Positions 1-5,478 of a DNA stretch of 5,478 nt are shown piece after piece (within the stretch, counting starts at the first letter, position 1; every line of letters starts with the position of its first letter). A program made the position numbers and the translations under genes. The stretch comes from Bacteroidales bacterium (GTDB taxonomy: Bacteria > Bacteroidota > Bacteroidia > Bacteroidales > UBA932). The notes beneath the pieces are model-generated. The model was not told the origin of the DNA. It saw nothing but the letters and a program-made list of their open reading frames with translations, and did no database searches. The DNA lies in NCBI GenBank assembly GCA_017383945.1, contig JAFNUQ010000179.1, forward strand, positions 1 through 5,478. Direction: 5' to 3'.

Positions 1-25
1 CCAAAAACATGAAAAACTTTTTCAT
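1..25 (-). CDS. N-terminal fragment of a probable exported protein or lipoprotein (cut by window edge)
   Basis: Only eight codons and one base are inside the window. Read leftward from an ATG at 25-23 they give MKKFFMFL. A Met-Lys-Lys start followed by large hydrophobic residues is the usual opening of a signal peptide, much like MKKLLVFML of the peptidase gene at the other end of the window. It starts 88 bp after the ansA stop, in A/T-rich DNA with no Shine-Dalgarno sequence, and a promoter-like pair of elements lies at 111-80. A second in-frame ATG at 10-8 is less likely because it would lose the two lysines. The function cannot be told from eight residues. That it is a gene at all is an inference from the signal-peptide-like start, its position and the candidate promoter. 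Confidence 0.5.
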
Positions 26-79
26 AATGAATTTTGAATAATGTATTAAGTGTAATAGTTGTTGTCGTATAAAATCGGT

Positions 80-111
80 GCAATTTAGCAATAAAAATCC
101 ATACAATCAAA
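80..111 (-). promoter_or_regulatory. Candidate Bacteroidota-type promoter for the gene starting at 25
   Basis: On the minus strand TTTG (111-108) is followed after 20 nt by TAAATTGC (87-80). The Bacteroidota primary sigma factor is known to use a -33 TTTG and a -7 TAnnTTTG separated by about 19-21 nt. The -33 part and the spacing fit exactly. The -7 part keeps TAnnTT but misses the final TG. It begins right after the ansA stop and leaves roughly 45-50 nt of leader before the ATG at 25. Sequence match only; A/T-rich DNA gives such matches by chance. Confidence 0.35.
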
Positions 112-113
112 TC

Positions 114-1178
114 TTATTTGGAGATTTCCCCCTTGAGGTTCATCTCAAGTAACTGCTTGATTTTTGTATTGTCTTGATAATTACCCATTAAGTAAAATAA
201 TTTGGCAAGAGCACTTTCTGTGGTGATGTCGTGTCCGGAAATTACGCCTGCCTCTTTGAGACTTCTACCTGTAGCATAGATGTCCATATCTACGTCACCG
301 CTAAGACATTGTGTGACGTTGAACAGGATTTTGCCCTTCTTGTTGGCTTCCTTGACTATTTCCACAAACCAAGATTTTGAAATGGCGTTGCCAGAGCCGT
401 ATGTTTCCAGGATTACAGCCTTGGAACCATCTCCCAGAAGAATATCTCTAACAGCCTGCTCTGTGATGCCAGGGTGAACCTTGAGGATAGAAACTCTTGT
501 GTCCAGGTCTGTATGTATTACCAAACCGGCCTCCTTGTCGGAGCTGTAGTGGATAAAGTTCTGGTTGTACTTGATATTGATTCCAGCTACCGCAAGTGGA
601 GGATAGTTGGGCGAATGAAACGCATCAAAACCTGTTGCGTTGACCTTAGTGCTGCGGTTGCCGCGATATAATTGCGAATTGAAGCAGATGCAGACTTCTG
701 GGACCAAGGCTTCGCCATTGCTGTCTTTTGCTGCAGCAATCTCTACTGCGGCAATAATGTTTTCCTTGCCGTCAGTGCGCGGTCTTCCGACTGGTAACTG
801 GCTGCCTGTGAAGATGATAGGCTTTGTGAGGTGCTCAAACATAAAGCTCAGAGCAGAAGCGCTATAGGCCATAGTGTCTGTGCCGTGGAGGATCACAAAC
901 CCGTCATAGTCATCGTATTTGTCTTTGATGAGTTCTGCGAGGGAAACCCACAAAGTCGGCTCTACATCCGAAGAGTCTATGATCGGATCAAATGTGTAGC
1001 TGTTGATGCGAAGTCCAAACTTGCGCAGCTCTGGCACTTCGTCCAATAAGCTTGAAAAGTCAAAAGGTTTGAGCGTACCGTCGTTGGGGTCTTCCTTCAT
1101 GCCGATGGTTCCGCCAGTATATATCAGCAGCACTGAGCTGGCTGACGGAATGAAGTCTTTGAAAATATTTAGATTCAT
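114..1178 (-). CDS. ansA: Type I L-asparaginase
   Basis: Hydrolyses L-asparagine to L-aspartate and ammonia, in the cytoplasm. The 354-residue product carries both signatures of the asparaginase family. The first is TGGT at residues 21-24 (in IYTGGTIGM), which contains the nucleophilic threonine. The second is HGTDTM at 98-103, which contains the second catalytic Thr-Asp pair. A DSSD segment at 68-71 fits the substrate-binding loop, and K178 in RGNRSTKVNA fits the catalytic lysine. There is no signal peptide, which suits the cytoplasmic type I rather than the exported type II enzyme. The length is close to, slightly above, the roughly 340 residues of E. coli AnsA. The start ATG (1178-1176) overlaps the stop of the upstream TatD-family gene as ATGA, so translation is probably coupled. 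A family member acting on other amides cannot be excluded, but the N-terminal half looks like a standard asparaginase I. Confidence 0.95.
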   Translation of the reverse strand: MNLNIFKDFIPSASSVLLIYTGGTIGMKEDPNDGTLKPFDFSSLLDEVPELRKFGLRINSYTFDPIIDSSDVEPTLWVSLAELIKDKYDDYDGFVILHGTDTMAYSASALSFMFEHLTKPIIFTGSQLPVGRPRTDGKENIIAAVEIAAAKDSNGEALVPEVCICFNSQLYRGNRSTKVNATGFDAFHSPNYPPLAVAGINIKYNQNFIHYSSDKEAGLVIHTDLDTRVSILKVHPGITEQAVRDILLGDGSKAVILETYGSGNAISKSWFVEIVKEANKKGKILFNVTQCLSGDVDMDIYATGRSLKEAGVISGHDITTESALAKLFYLMGNYQDNTKIKQLLEMNLKGEISK

Positions 1179-1942
1179 ATTCCAAAAATATTTACTGCAT
1201 TTTCTGTTGTTACACGGGCTACTTCTTCCAGGCTGATGCCTTTCTGATCTGCGATAAATTGTGCAATCAGGGGGATATAGCTGCTCTCGTTGCGCTCGCC
1301 TCTGTGCGGAGTCGGTGTGAGGTAAGGGGAGTCTGTCTCAAGAATTACCCTTTCCAGTGGAATGCGCTTGATGTCTTCTCCGATGGAAGCCTTTTTGAAA
1401 GTCACGACTCCGCCGATTCCCACATACCAATCTCCCAATTTCTGCACTCTCTCAAACACTTCATATGAGTGGCCAAACGCGTGCAGATTGCCTCTTAGGT
1501 GGAGGTGACGACAGTCTGAAAGGATTCTGAGCATATCCTCAGTCGCATCTCTAAGATGTATATTCACAGGCAGATTCCATTGCGAAGCGAGTTCGAGCTG
1601 AATCCTGAAGACTTCCTGTTGCTCTTTGATGAAGTCCTTGCCGTAGTGGTAGTCAAGTCCGATTTCTCCCACAGCTACAACATCCTTGTCTTTCCACTGC
1701 AGCATCGCGTCGAGTTCGCTTTGCCAATTGTTGTCTACGGAGCCCGGGTAGAGGCCAAGCATCGGGTATAATACGCCTGGGTGCTTGTCGCAGAGTGCAA
1801 ACATATTTGCCCTCTCGCTCGAATCAACATCGGCTTGAAGCAAAGCTCTCACGCCTGCGTCCTGAGCGCGCTGGATTACCTCGTCGCAACAGTCGGAATA
1901 GGCGGGATCGTAATTGTGAGTATGTGTATCAATAAATTGCAT
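1175..1942 (-). CDS. TatD-family metal-dependent hydrolase (putative DNase)
   Basis: A 255-residue TIM-barrel amidohydrolase of the TatD/YcfH family, about the usual length. Members bind divalent metal, and those tested often show 3'-5' exonuclease or DNase activity; the true substrate of this copy is unknown. The metal-site motifs appear in order: DTHTH at 5-9 (HxH), GEIGLDYHY at 92-100 with E93, NIHLRDA at 127-133 with H129, HAFGHSY at 154-160 with H154, and ETDSPYL at 202-208 with D204. The usual TPxxxRGxxN segment is present as TPTPHRGERNESS at 209-221. The ATG at 1942-1940 lies 11 bp after the dprA stop and has A/T-rich sequence before it rather than a Shine-Dalgarno. The TGA stop overlaps the ansA start by 4 bp. 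Bacteria usually carry several TatD paralogues, so I give no gene symbol. Confidence 0.93.
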   Translation of the reverse strand: MQFIDTHTHNYDPAYSDCCDEVIQRAQDAGVRALLQADVDSSERANMFALCDKHPGVLYPMLGLYPGSVDNNWQSELDAMLQWKDKDVVAVGEIGLDYHYGKDFIKEQQEVFRIQLELASQWNLPVNIHLRDATEDMLRILSDCRHLHLRGNLHAFGHSYEVFERVQKLGDWYVGIGGVVTFKKASIGEDIKRIPLERVILETDSPYLTPTPHRGERNESSYIPLIAQFIADQKGISLEEVARVTTENAVNIFGI

Positions 1943-1953
1943 AATCTACAAAT

Positions 1954-3123
1954 TTAAGCAATTTTGGGATTCACGCTGCAGCTTTGGAGCATGTCTATAA
2001 AAATAATGTCTGAATCTTGTAGTTTGGACGTGAGCTGTACCGTCTGCTGGTAGCTCAGATTGCATTCTCTGCATAGGGCGTCAATGCTGATTCCGCGGCG
2101 AGATTTGATGCATAGTGCGATCTCTATGAGTTTTTCCAACTCGGCAGGGCTGCTGTTATTAGAGAATTGCTCTCGCACAAGAATATCTATCTGATGGGTG
2201 CATCTTAGACTTGACGTGCCCAGACCTAGATTTTTAATGAGGAAGGGGAGGGAGGAGATTGGCTCTGCTGTCTTTTCCGAGAGGAGAAGATTGCATCCTT
2301 CAGAACATATATCATCAATGCGTCCCGGCAGAGCATAGACGTTGCGGCCATATTCGGCAGCAAGCCTTGCTGTAATCATCCCTCCACCCTTGATTTTTGA
2401 TTCTACAAGGATGGTCGCTTCGGCGAGTCCTGCAATGATGCGGTTGCGCCTGATGAAATTTTGTGCCATTGCCGGAGTGCCGGGTGGATAGTCAGTTATG
2501 ATTGCGCTTCCCGGCGAGCCGCATATCTTGTCGGCACAGACCGAGTGGCGTCGCGGATAGACTTCGTTGATGCCGACAGGACTGACGCCGATAGTAGGAA
2601 GCCCGAAGCTGAGCGAAGCGAGCTGTGCGCAGATGTCTGTTCCTATTGCTAACCCGCTGATAATGCAGGGTTTGATAGATGCTTCGCTGAGCGCGCGAAC
2701 TATGCGGGTGCACCATTCCTTACCGTAATTGCTGAGGTCTCGCGTGCCGACTATCGCGACGCTCCTGTTGCCTCTGAATAGCTCAGAAGCGGCTGTCTGG
2801 CTTCTGATATACAGAATCAACGGGGCGTCTGGGCATTCGCGAAGCAGAGATGGGTAGGACTCGTCAAAAATGCTGATAATCTGATAGCCCTCCCTGGAGA
2901 GAAGATTGTATTCTTTCTCTGCTTTGTCAAGGCTCTGGTGATTTATGAGTTCTGCGTACTTGGTGTAAGGGCCAAATAGCTCCTTCAGCTCGTTATAGCT
3001 GAGCTCAAACAAGCTTTCTGTGCTGCCAAATCTATCAAGTAACTGATGGGAAAACTTCGGGTTGTTGCCGAAGATGTGATTGAGAGCGATGGCGCTCACA
3101 ATAGAAAAAGTATCTTTGTCCAT
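1954..3123 (-). CDS. dprA: DNA-processing protein DprA (Smf)
   Basis: DprA binds incoming single-stranded DNA and loads RecA during natural transformation; it is also widespread in bacteria not known to be competent. The 389-residue product has the family layout: a helical N-terminal domain (about 1-80), the Rossmann-like DprA core (about 85-290) and a C-terminal winged-helix-like domain (about 325-385). Core motifs are VAIVGTR at 122-128, ISGLAIGTD at 155-163, the YP turn at 189-190, YPPGTPAMAQNFIRRNRIIAGL at 212-233 in pieces, KGGGMITARLA at 245-255 and ALPGRID at 264-270 followed by GCNLLL. Two positions differ from the common SGxAxGID form: I160 stands where R is frequent, and T162 where I is usual. 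The gene opens a tight set with the TatD-family gene and ansA. A perfect inverted repeat (3108-3150) spans its start codon, and a TATCTTTG box lies 16 bp upstream. The role in transformation is known for the family, not shown here. Confidence 0.94.
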   Translation of the reverse strand: MDKDTFSIVSAIALNHIFGNNPKFSHQLLDRFGSTESLFELSYNELKELFGPYTKYAELINHQSLDKAEKEYNLLSREGYQIISIFDESYPSLLRECPDAPLILYIRSQTAASELFRGNRSVAIVGTRDLSNYGKEWCTRIVRALSEASIKPCIISGLAIGTDICAQLASLSFGLPTIGVSPVGINEVYPRRHSVCADKICGSPGSAIITDYPPGTPAMAQNFIRRNRIIAGLAEATILVESKIKGGGMITARLAAEYGRNVYALPGRIDDICSEGCNLLLSEKTAEPISSLPFLIKNLGLGTSSLRCTHQIDILVREQFSNNSSPAELEKLIEIALCIKSRRGISIDALCRECNLSYQQTVQLTSKLQDSDIIFIDMLQSCSVNPKIA

Positions 3124-3150
3124 TTTTCATAGTTTTGGACAAAGATACTT
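3108..3150. repeat. Perfect 15-bp inverted repeat across the dprA start codon
   Basis: AAGTATCTTTGTCCA at 3108-3122 and TGGACAAAGATACTT at 3136-3150 are exact reverse complements, separated by 13 nt (3123-3135). In a leftward transcript the loop would hold the A of the dprA ATG, while its TG and the next four codons form the 3' arm, so a hairpin would hide the start codon. The 3' arm runs into five Us (3109-3105), giving a terminator-like outline. As DNA it could be a two-half-site operator. The match is certain by inspection; function is inference. Confidence 0.85.
3140..3147 (-). promoter_or_regulatory. Candidate -7 promoter element (TATCTTTG) for dprA
   Basis: TATCTTTG on the minus strand matches the Bacteroidota -7 consensus TAnnTTTG at every fixed position. 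It ends 16 bp before the dprA ATG, so transcription would begin only about 10 nt upstream of the start codon. No TTTG is seen 19-21 nt further upstream, so the -33 half is missing or degenerate. The box lies inside the outer arm of the inverted repeat at 3108-3150. Confidence 0.45.
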
Positions 3151-3173
3151 AATTTAATGTATGTTTCAGCGTT

Positions 3174-4244
3174 TTAGATAATTAAAAGCGCGTCACCATA
3201 TGGTCCGAAAAGATATCCTTCCTCGAGGGCTGTGTCGTAGGCCTTCTTGACGTTTTCATATCCGCCAAATGCTGAAATTGCCATCAGCATTGTAGACTCT
3301 GGACGGTGGAAGTTGGATACGACAGCATCTGGAATAGCATACTCATATGGAGGGAAGATAAACTTGTTTGTCCAGGCGTCATTGGCTCTGATTTCCTTTT
3401 CTGTGGTAACGTAGGTTTCTAGTGCTCTGATTACAGTCACGCCCACACCGCAGATCTTGTGTCCGCTCTTCTTGGTCTTGTTGATCTCTTCTGCAGCTTC
3501 TTCCGAGATTATAAATCTCTCTCCGTCCATCTTGTGCTTAGACAGATCTTCCACGTCTACTGTGCGGAAGTGTCCGATGCCCATATGAACAGTGATGAAT
3601 GACTTCTCTATATCTTTGAGTGTCATGCGGTTGAAGAGCTCGCGGCTGAAGTGGAGTCCGGCAGCAGGGGCAGAAACTGCTCCTTCGTGCTTTGCATAAA
3701 TAGTCTGGAACTCTTCAGCATCACGCTCGGTAACTTCCTCCTTTACCCACTCAGGTACAGGAGTCTTGCCGAGGGCAAAGAGAGCTTCCTTAAACTCCTC
3801 ATATGGTCCGTCATAGAGGAATCTGAGAGTTCTTCCACGAGATGTAGTATTGTCGATAACTTCAGCAACCATGCTGTCGTCCTCGCCGAAATAAAGCTTG
3901 TTACCGATACGGATCTTTCTGGCAGGATCTACCACAACATCCCAAAGACGCTGCTCCTTGTTGAGCTCGCGGAGGAGGAATACTATGATGTCAGCACCGG
4001 TCTTTTCCTTTTGTCCGCAAAGTTTTGCGGGAAATACCTTTGTGTCATTGAAGACAAAACGGTCTCCCTTGTCAAAGTAATCAATGATATCTTTGAATTT
4101 GCGATGCTCAATCTCGCCGCTGTCTTTGTGAAGAACCATGAGCTTGCACTCGTCTCTCCACTGGATGTGTCCATCAACTTCTGGCATCAACTCTGTTGCG
4201 ATGCGCTCCTGAGGAAGATCAAATCTAAACTGTGAAAGTTTCAT
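3174..4244 (-). CDS. queA: S-adenosylmethionine:tRNA ribosyltransferase-isomerase
   Basis: Transfers and isomerises the ribosyl part of S-adenosylmethionine onto 7-aminomethyl-7-deazaguanine in the wobble position of tRNAs with GUN anticodons, forming epoxyqueuosine, the next-to-last step of queuosine synthesis. It acts in the cytoplasm. The 356-residue product is full length. It opens with MKLSQFRFDLP and contains FNDTKVFPAKL (65-75), LWDVVVDPARKIRIGNKLYFG (100-120) in pieces, YAKHEGAVSAPAAGLHFSREL (183-203) in pieces, VHMGIGHFRTVDVED (219-233), NFHRPESTMLM (311-321) and the terminal FGPYGDALLI. Oddities: APAAGLHF has A194 where APTAGLHF is typical, and CGVGVTVIRALET has V269 where VGTT is typical. 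No other queuosine gene is in view. The ATG at 4244-4242 has no Shine-Dalgarno. The gene is 54 bp after the Nudix stop and 50 bp before dprA, so it may be transcribed with either or alone. Confidence 0.96.
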   Translation of the reverse strand: MKLSQFRFDLPQERIATELMPEVDGHIQWRDECKLMVLHKDSGEIEHRKFKDIIDYFDKGDRFVFNDTKVFPAKLCGQKEKTGADIIVFLLRELNKEQRLWDVVVDPARKIRIGNKLYFGEDDSMVAEVIDNTTSRGRTLRFLYDGPYEEFKEALFALGKTPVPEWVKEEVTERDAEEFQTIYAKHEGAVSAPAAGLHFSRELFNRMTLKDIEKSFITVHMGIGHFRTVDVEDLSKHKMDGERFIISEEAAEEINKTKKSGHKICGVGVTVIRALETYVTTEKEIRANDAWTNKFIFPPYEYAIPDAVVSNFHRPESTMLMAISAFGGYENVKKAYDTALEEGYLFGPYGDALLII

Positions 4245-4256
4245 AATAAAGAGTGA

Positions 4257-4273
4257 ATATACTTTTTATATAC
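4257..4273. repeat. Two ATATAC direct repeats upstream of queA
   Basis: ATATAC occurs at 4257-4262 and again at 4268-4273, separated by TTTTT, so the copies start 11 bp apart, about one helical turn. They lie 13-29 bp before the queA ATG. Such spacing could place two protein contacts on one face of the DNA, but in A/T-rich intergenic sequence it may be chance. Confidence 0.3.
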
Positions 4274-4284
4274 GGACAAGCGAT

Positions 4285-4307
4285 AAAAAAAGTTTCAACT
4301 AAACTTT
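4285..4307 (-). terminator. Weak intrinsic-terminator-like hairpin after the Nudix gene
   Basis: Read leftward, AAAGTTT (4307-4301), a 5-nt loop (4300-4296) and AAACTTT (4295-4289) form a perfect 7-bp stem followed by four more Us (4288-4285), making a run of seven. It overlaps the Nudix stop codon TAG (4301-4299). The outline is that of a Rho-independent terminator, but the stem has a single G-C pair, so it may end transcription poorly or not at all. Confidence 0.3.
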
Positions 4308-4910
4308 GGCTTCTCTAAATACTTCAATAATTGAAGGATATGTGTTTTTTAGAAAAGGAGGAAGGCTTGACTTTGCAACCCATGCGGCCTTGGATATATC
4401 TTCTTCCCTCTGTGGGGTGAGGTCTACAGGATCGCTGTATAACATATCATACCAATAAGTGTGCTTCAGATGCCAGATATTGTTTCTATAGTAGCAGTGG
4501 TGAGTGATGCAGATAAGGTCGTTTAACTCAAGCTTGTCGATGCCTGTTTCTTCCTGGACTTCGCGCAGGGCGGTGATGGCGATATCTTCGCCGGGATCCC
4601 TATGCCCTTTAGGAAGGTCCCAGAGCCCATTTCGCTTGATCATGAGGAAATCGTTGCGTCGGTTGCGGACGAGTCCTCCGGCTGCATCTACTTCTTTAAA
4701 TTCCGCACAGATCTTGCGGTACATCCAGGTAGTATCTTCGGTGGGAATGTATATGCGGCTCAGGGATTGGCTTGCCTCAAACATCGAAATCAGAGTATGG
4801 ATGCTGATATCTTCTCCCATATGGAACTCGATGGAGTTAGGGTCAGATAGAGCCTCACAATTCGGCTCGCAGATAATGATGCAACGCCATTCAATATAAA
4901 TCTTATACAT
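4299..4910 (-). CDS. Nudix hydrolase
   Basis: A Nudix-fold enzyme expected to cleave a nucleoside diphosphate linked to another group, with Mg2+. The exact substrate cannot be read from sequence. With the start chosen here the product has 203 residues. A perfect Nudix box, Gx5Ex7REUxEExGU, runs from G102 to I124 (GHRDPGED...REVQEETGI), preceded by DAAGGLVRNRRNDFLMIKRN and GLWDLPKGH. The first 75 residues are an N-terminal extension with no motif I can name. I recall Bacteroidota Nudix proteins that also open with MYKIY/F and share WDLPKG. The frame extends 12 codons further to a GTG at 4946, but that would run through the divergent promoter region. The ATG at 4910 gives the family-like start MYKIYIEW and is preferred. 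CAAATATC at 4916-4923 reads GATATTTG on this strand, one mismatch from TAnnTTTG, and would give an almost leaderless mRNA. Confidence 0.9.
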   Translation of the reverse strand: MYKIYIEWRCIIICEPNCEALSDPNSIEFHMGEDISIHTLISMFEASQSLSRIYIPTEDTTWMYRKICAEFKEVDAAGGLVRNRRNDFLMIKRNGLWDLPKGHRDPGEDIAITALREVQEETGIDKLELNDLICITHHCYYRNNIWHLKHTYWYDMLYSDPVDLTPQREEDISKAAWVAKSSLPPFLKNTYPSIIEVFREAKV

Positions 4911-4935
4911 AAGTACAAATATCGCTCTTTTTTGG

Positions 4936-4943
4936 TAACTTCG
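4936..4943 (+). promoter_or_regulatory. Candidate -7 promoter element for the M13 peptidase gene
   Basis: TAACTTCG, followed by CA, matches the Bacteroidota -7 consensus TAnnTTTG except for C at the seventh base. It lies 45 bp before the peptidase ATG, a normal leader length. No TTTG is found at the -33 distance; a run of seven T then GG sits directly upstream instead. The element is in the 78-bp gap (4911-4988) shared with the divergent Nudix gene. Confidence 0.4.
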
Positions 4944-4988
4944 CACTTTCTTTAAAATGATTATTGTTTAAATATTTCAATATCGATT

Positions 4989-5478
4989 ATGAAAAAGTTA
5001 TTAGTGTTTATGCTTCCTCTTATGATGCTTTCTGCCTGTGGCCAGAGAGAAGAGAAGGTGCCAGGAATCAGCCTTGCAGATATGGATCTGACAACAGCTC
5101 CTGGTGTGGATTTTTATCAGTATGCCAACGGCGGTTGGATCGCTAACCACCCGCTTAAGCCTGAGTATGCTCGTTTCGGTTCATTTGATGTGCTCAGAGA
5201 GCAGAATGTCGAGAGACTCAACGAGCTTTTCTCGCAGATGTCAGAACTTACTCCTGAAGCAGGTACTGTCGATCAGAAAATTGTAGATCTTTATAAGCAG
5301 GGTCTTGACTCCCTCCGTCTCAATGAAGAGGGTGCTGCTCCTGTGAAGAAGTATCTTGACGGAATCTATCAGCTTGATTCAAAGCAGGCATTTGTCAAGA
5401 AGCTTGCTGAGCTCAACTTGATCGGTGAAGGCGGTTTCTTCGGTGTGGGCGTAGATGCTGACCTGATGAACAGCAAGA
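4989..5478 (+). CDS. M13-family (neprilysin/PepO-like) zinc metallopeptidase lipoprotein, N-terminal part
   Basis: An open frame runs from ATG at 4989 to the right edge: 163 codons plus one base. The product starts MKKLLVFMLPLMMLSACG, a lipoprotein signal with lipobox LSAC and the cysteine at residue 17, so it should be lipid-anchored in the cell envelope. After a short linker comes GVDFYQYANGGWIANHPLKPEYARFGSF, in pieces from residue 39. This is the typical N-terminal signature of M13 peptidases (DFYxYxNGxW). The rest (about 66-163) fits the helical start of the large M13 domain. The catalytic HExxH and the zinc-binding glutamate lie in the C-terminal part, outside the window; family members are usually 650-700 residues, so about three quarters is missing. 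M13 enzymes cut oligopeptides. Residues right after the cysteine are GQREEK; an acidic patch here resembles the lipoprotein export signal that sends some Bacteroidota lipoproteins to the cell surface. No Shine-Dalgarno is present. Confidence 0.92.
   Translation, partial: MKKLLVFMLPLMMLSACGQREEKVPGISLADMDLTTAPGVDFYQYANGGWIANHPLKPEYARFGSFDVLREQNVERLNELFSQMSELTPEAGTVDQKIVDLYKQGLDSLRLNEEGAAPVKKYLDGIYQLDSKQAFVKKLAELNLIGEGGFFGVGVDADLMNSK

Noticed and set aside
9..25. Perfect palindrome ATGAAAAACTTTTTCAT near the left edge, possibly an operator or terminator
   Set aside because: On the minus strand it is the start of the partial gene, codons ATG AAA AAG TTT TTC; a signal-peptide opening rich in AAA and TTT codons gives this symmetry without any other function.
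2461..2716. Overlapping short open frames on both strands within dprA
   Set aside because: They sit over the conserved DprA core, are Arg/Ser/Cys-rich in a way typical of out-of-frame reading, and have no family features.
3128..3130. An alternative ATG 7 nt upstream of the dprA start
   Set aside because: It is in a different frame from DprA and gives a sequence (MKNGQRYFFYC) without relation to the family; at most a minor decoy start.
3651..4235. A 194-codon open frame on the plus strand
   Set aside because: It lies entirely antisense to queA, whose protein is recognisable along its whole length, and its translation shows no familiar domain.
4245..4298. A preQ1 riboswitch in front of queA
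   Set aside because: The gap is short and A/T-rich; I see no G/C-rich stem with the A-rich tail of the preQ1 class I aptamer, and the only hairpin belongs to the end of the Nudix gene.
4911..4946. A 12-codon N-terminal extension of the Nudix protein starting at GTG 4946
   Set aside because: It depends on a rare start codon, overlaps the promoter element of the divergent gene, and the ATG at 4910 gives the expected MYKIY start.

Overview
The window looks like ordinary chromosomal housekeeping DNA from a member of the Bacteroidota, most likely Bacteroidales. Three things point there. The QueA and Nudix proteins have the wording I associate with that group. No gene start has a Shine-Dalgarno GGAGG; starts are preceded by A/T-rich sequence. 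Several TAnnTTTG-like -7 elements, the Bacteroidota promoter type, lie just upstream of genes. Genus cannot be told from this stretch.

Layout: six of the seven genes run leftward. In the order they are read (right to left) these are a Nudix hydrolase (4910-4299), queA (4244-3174), dprA (3123-1954), a TatD-family metal-dependent hydrolase (1942-1175), ansA (1178-114) and the first eight codons of a probable exported or lipid-anchored protein (25-1, cut by the window edge). One gene runs rightward from 4989 to the right edge: the N-terminal 163 codons of an M13 (neprilysin/PepO-like) metallopeptidase with a lipoprotein signal. The 78-bp gap between the Nudix gene and the peptidase gene is a divergent promoter region. 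No stretch over 300 bp lacks a gene.

How the genes fit together: dprA, the TatD-family gene and ansA are packed closely (an 11-bp gap, then a 4-bp ATGA stop/start overlap) and are probably one transcript. The Nudix gene and queA lie upstream on the same strand with gaps of 54 and 50 bp, enough for their own signals. The products serve unrelated tasks: nucleotide clean-up, queuosine tRNA modification, DNA processing, a metal-dependent hydrolase and asparagine breakdown. The grouping therefore looks like a generic housekeeping cluster rather than a pathway.

The one clearly non-random, unexplained element is a perfect 15-bp inverted repeat with a 13-nt spacer (3108-3150) lying across the dprA start codon. 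One arm carries a perfect TAnnTTTG -7 box pointed at dprA. Nothing in the window looks like a mobile element, CRISPR array, RNA gene or new defence system.
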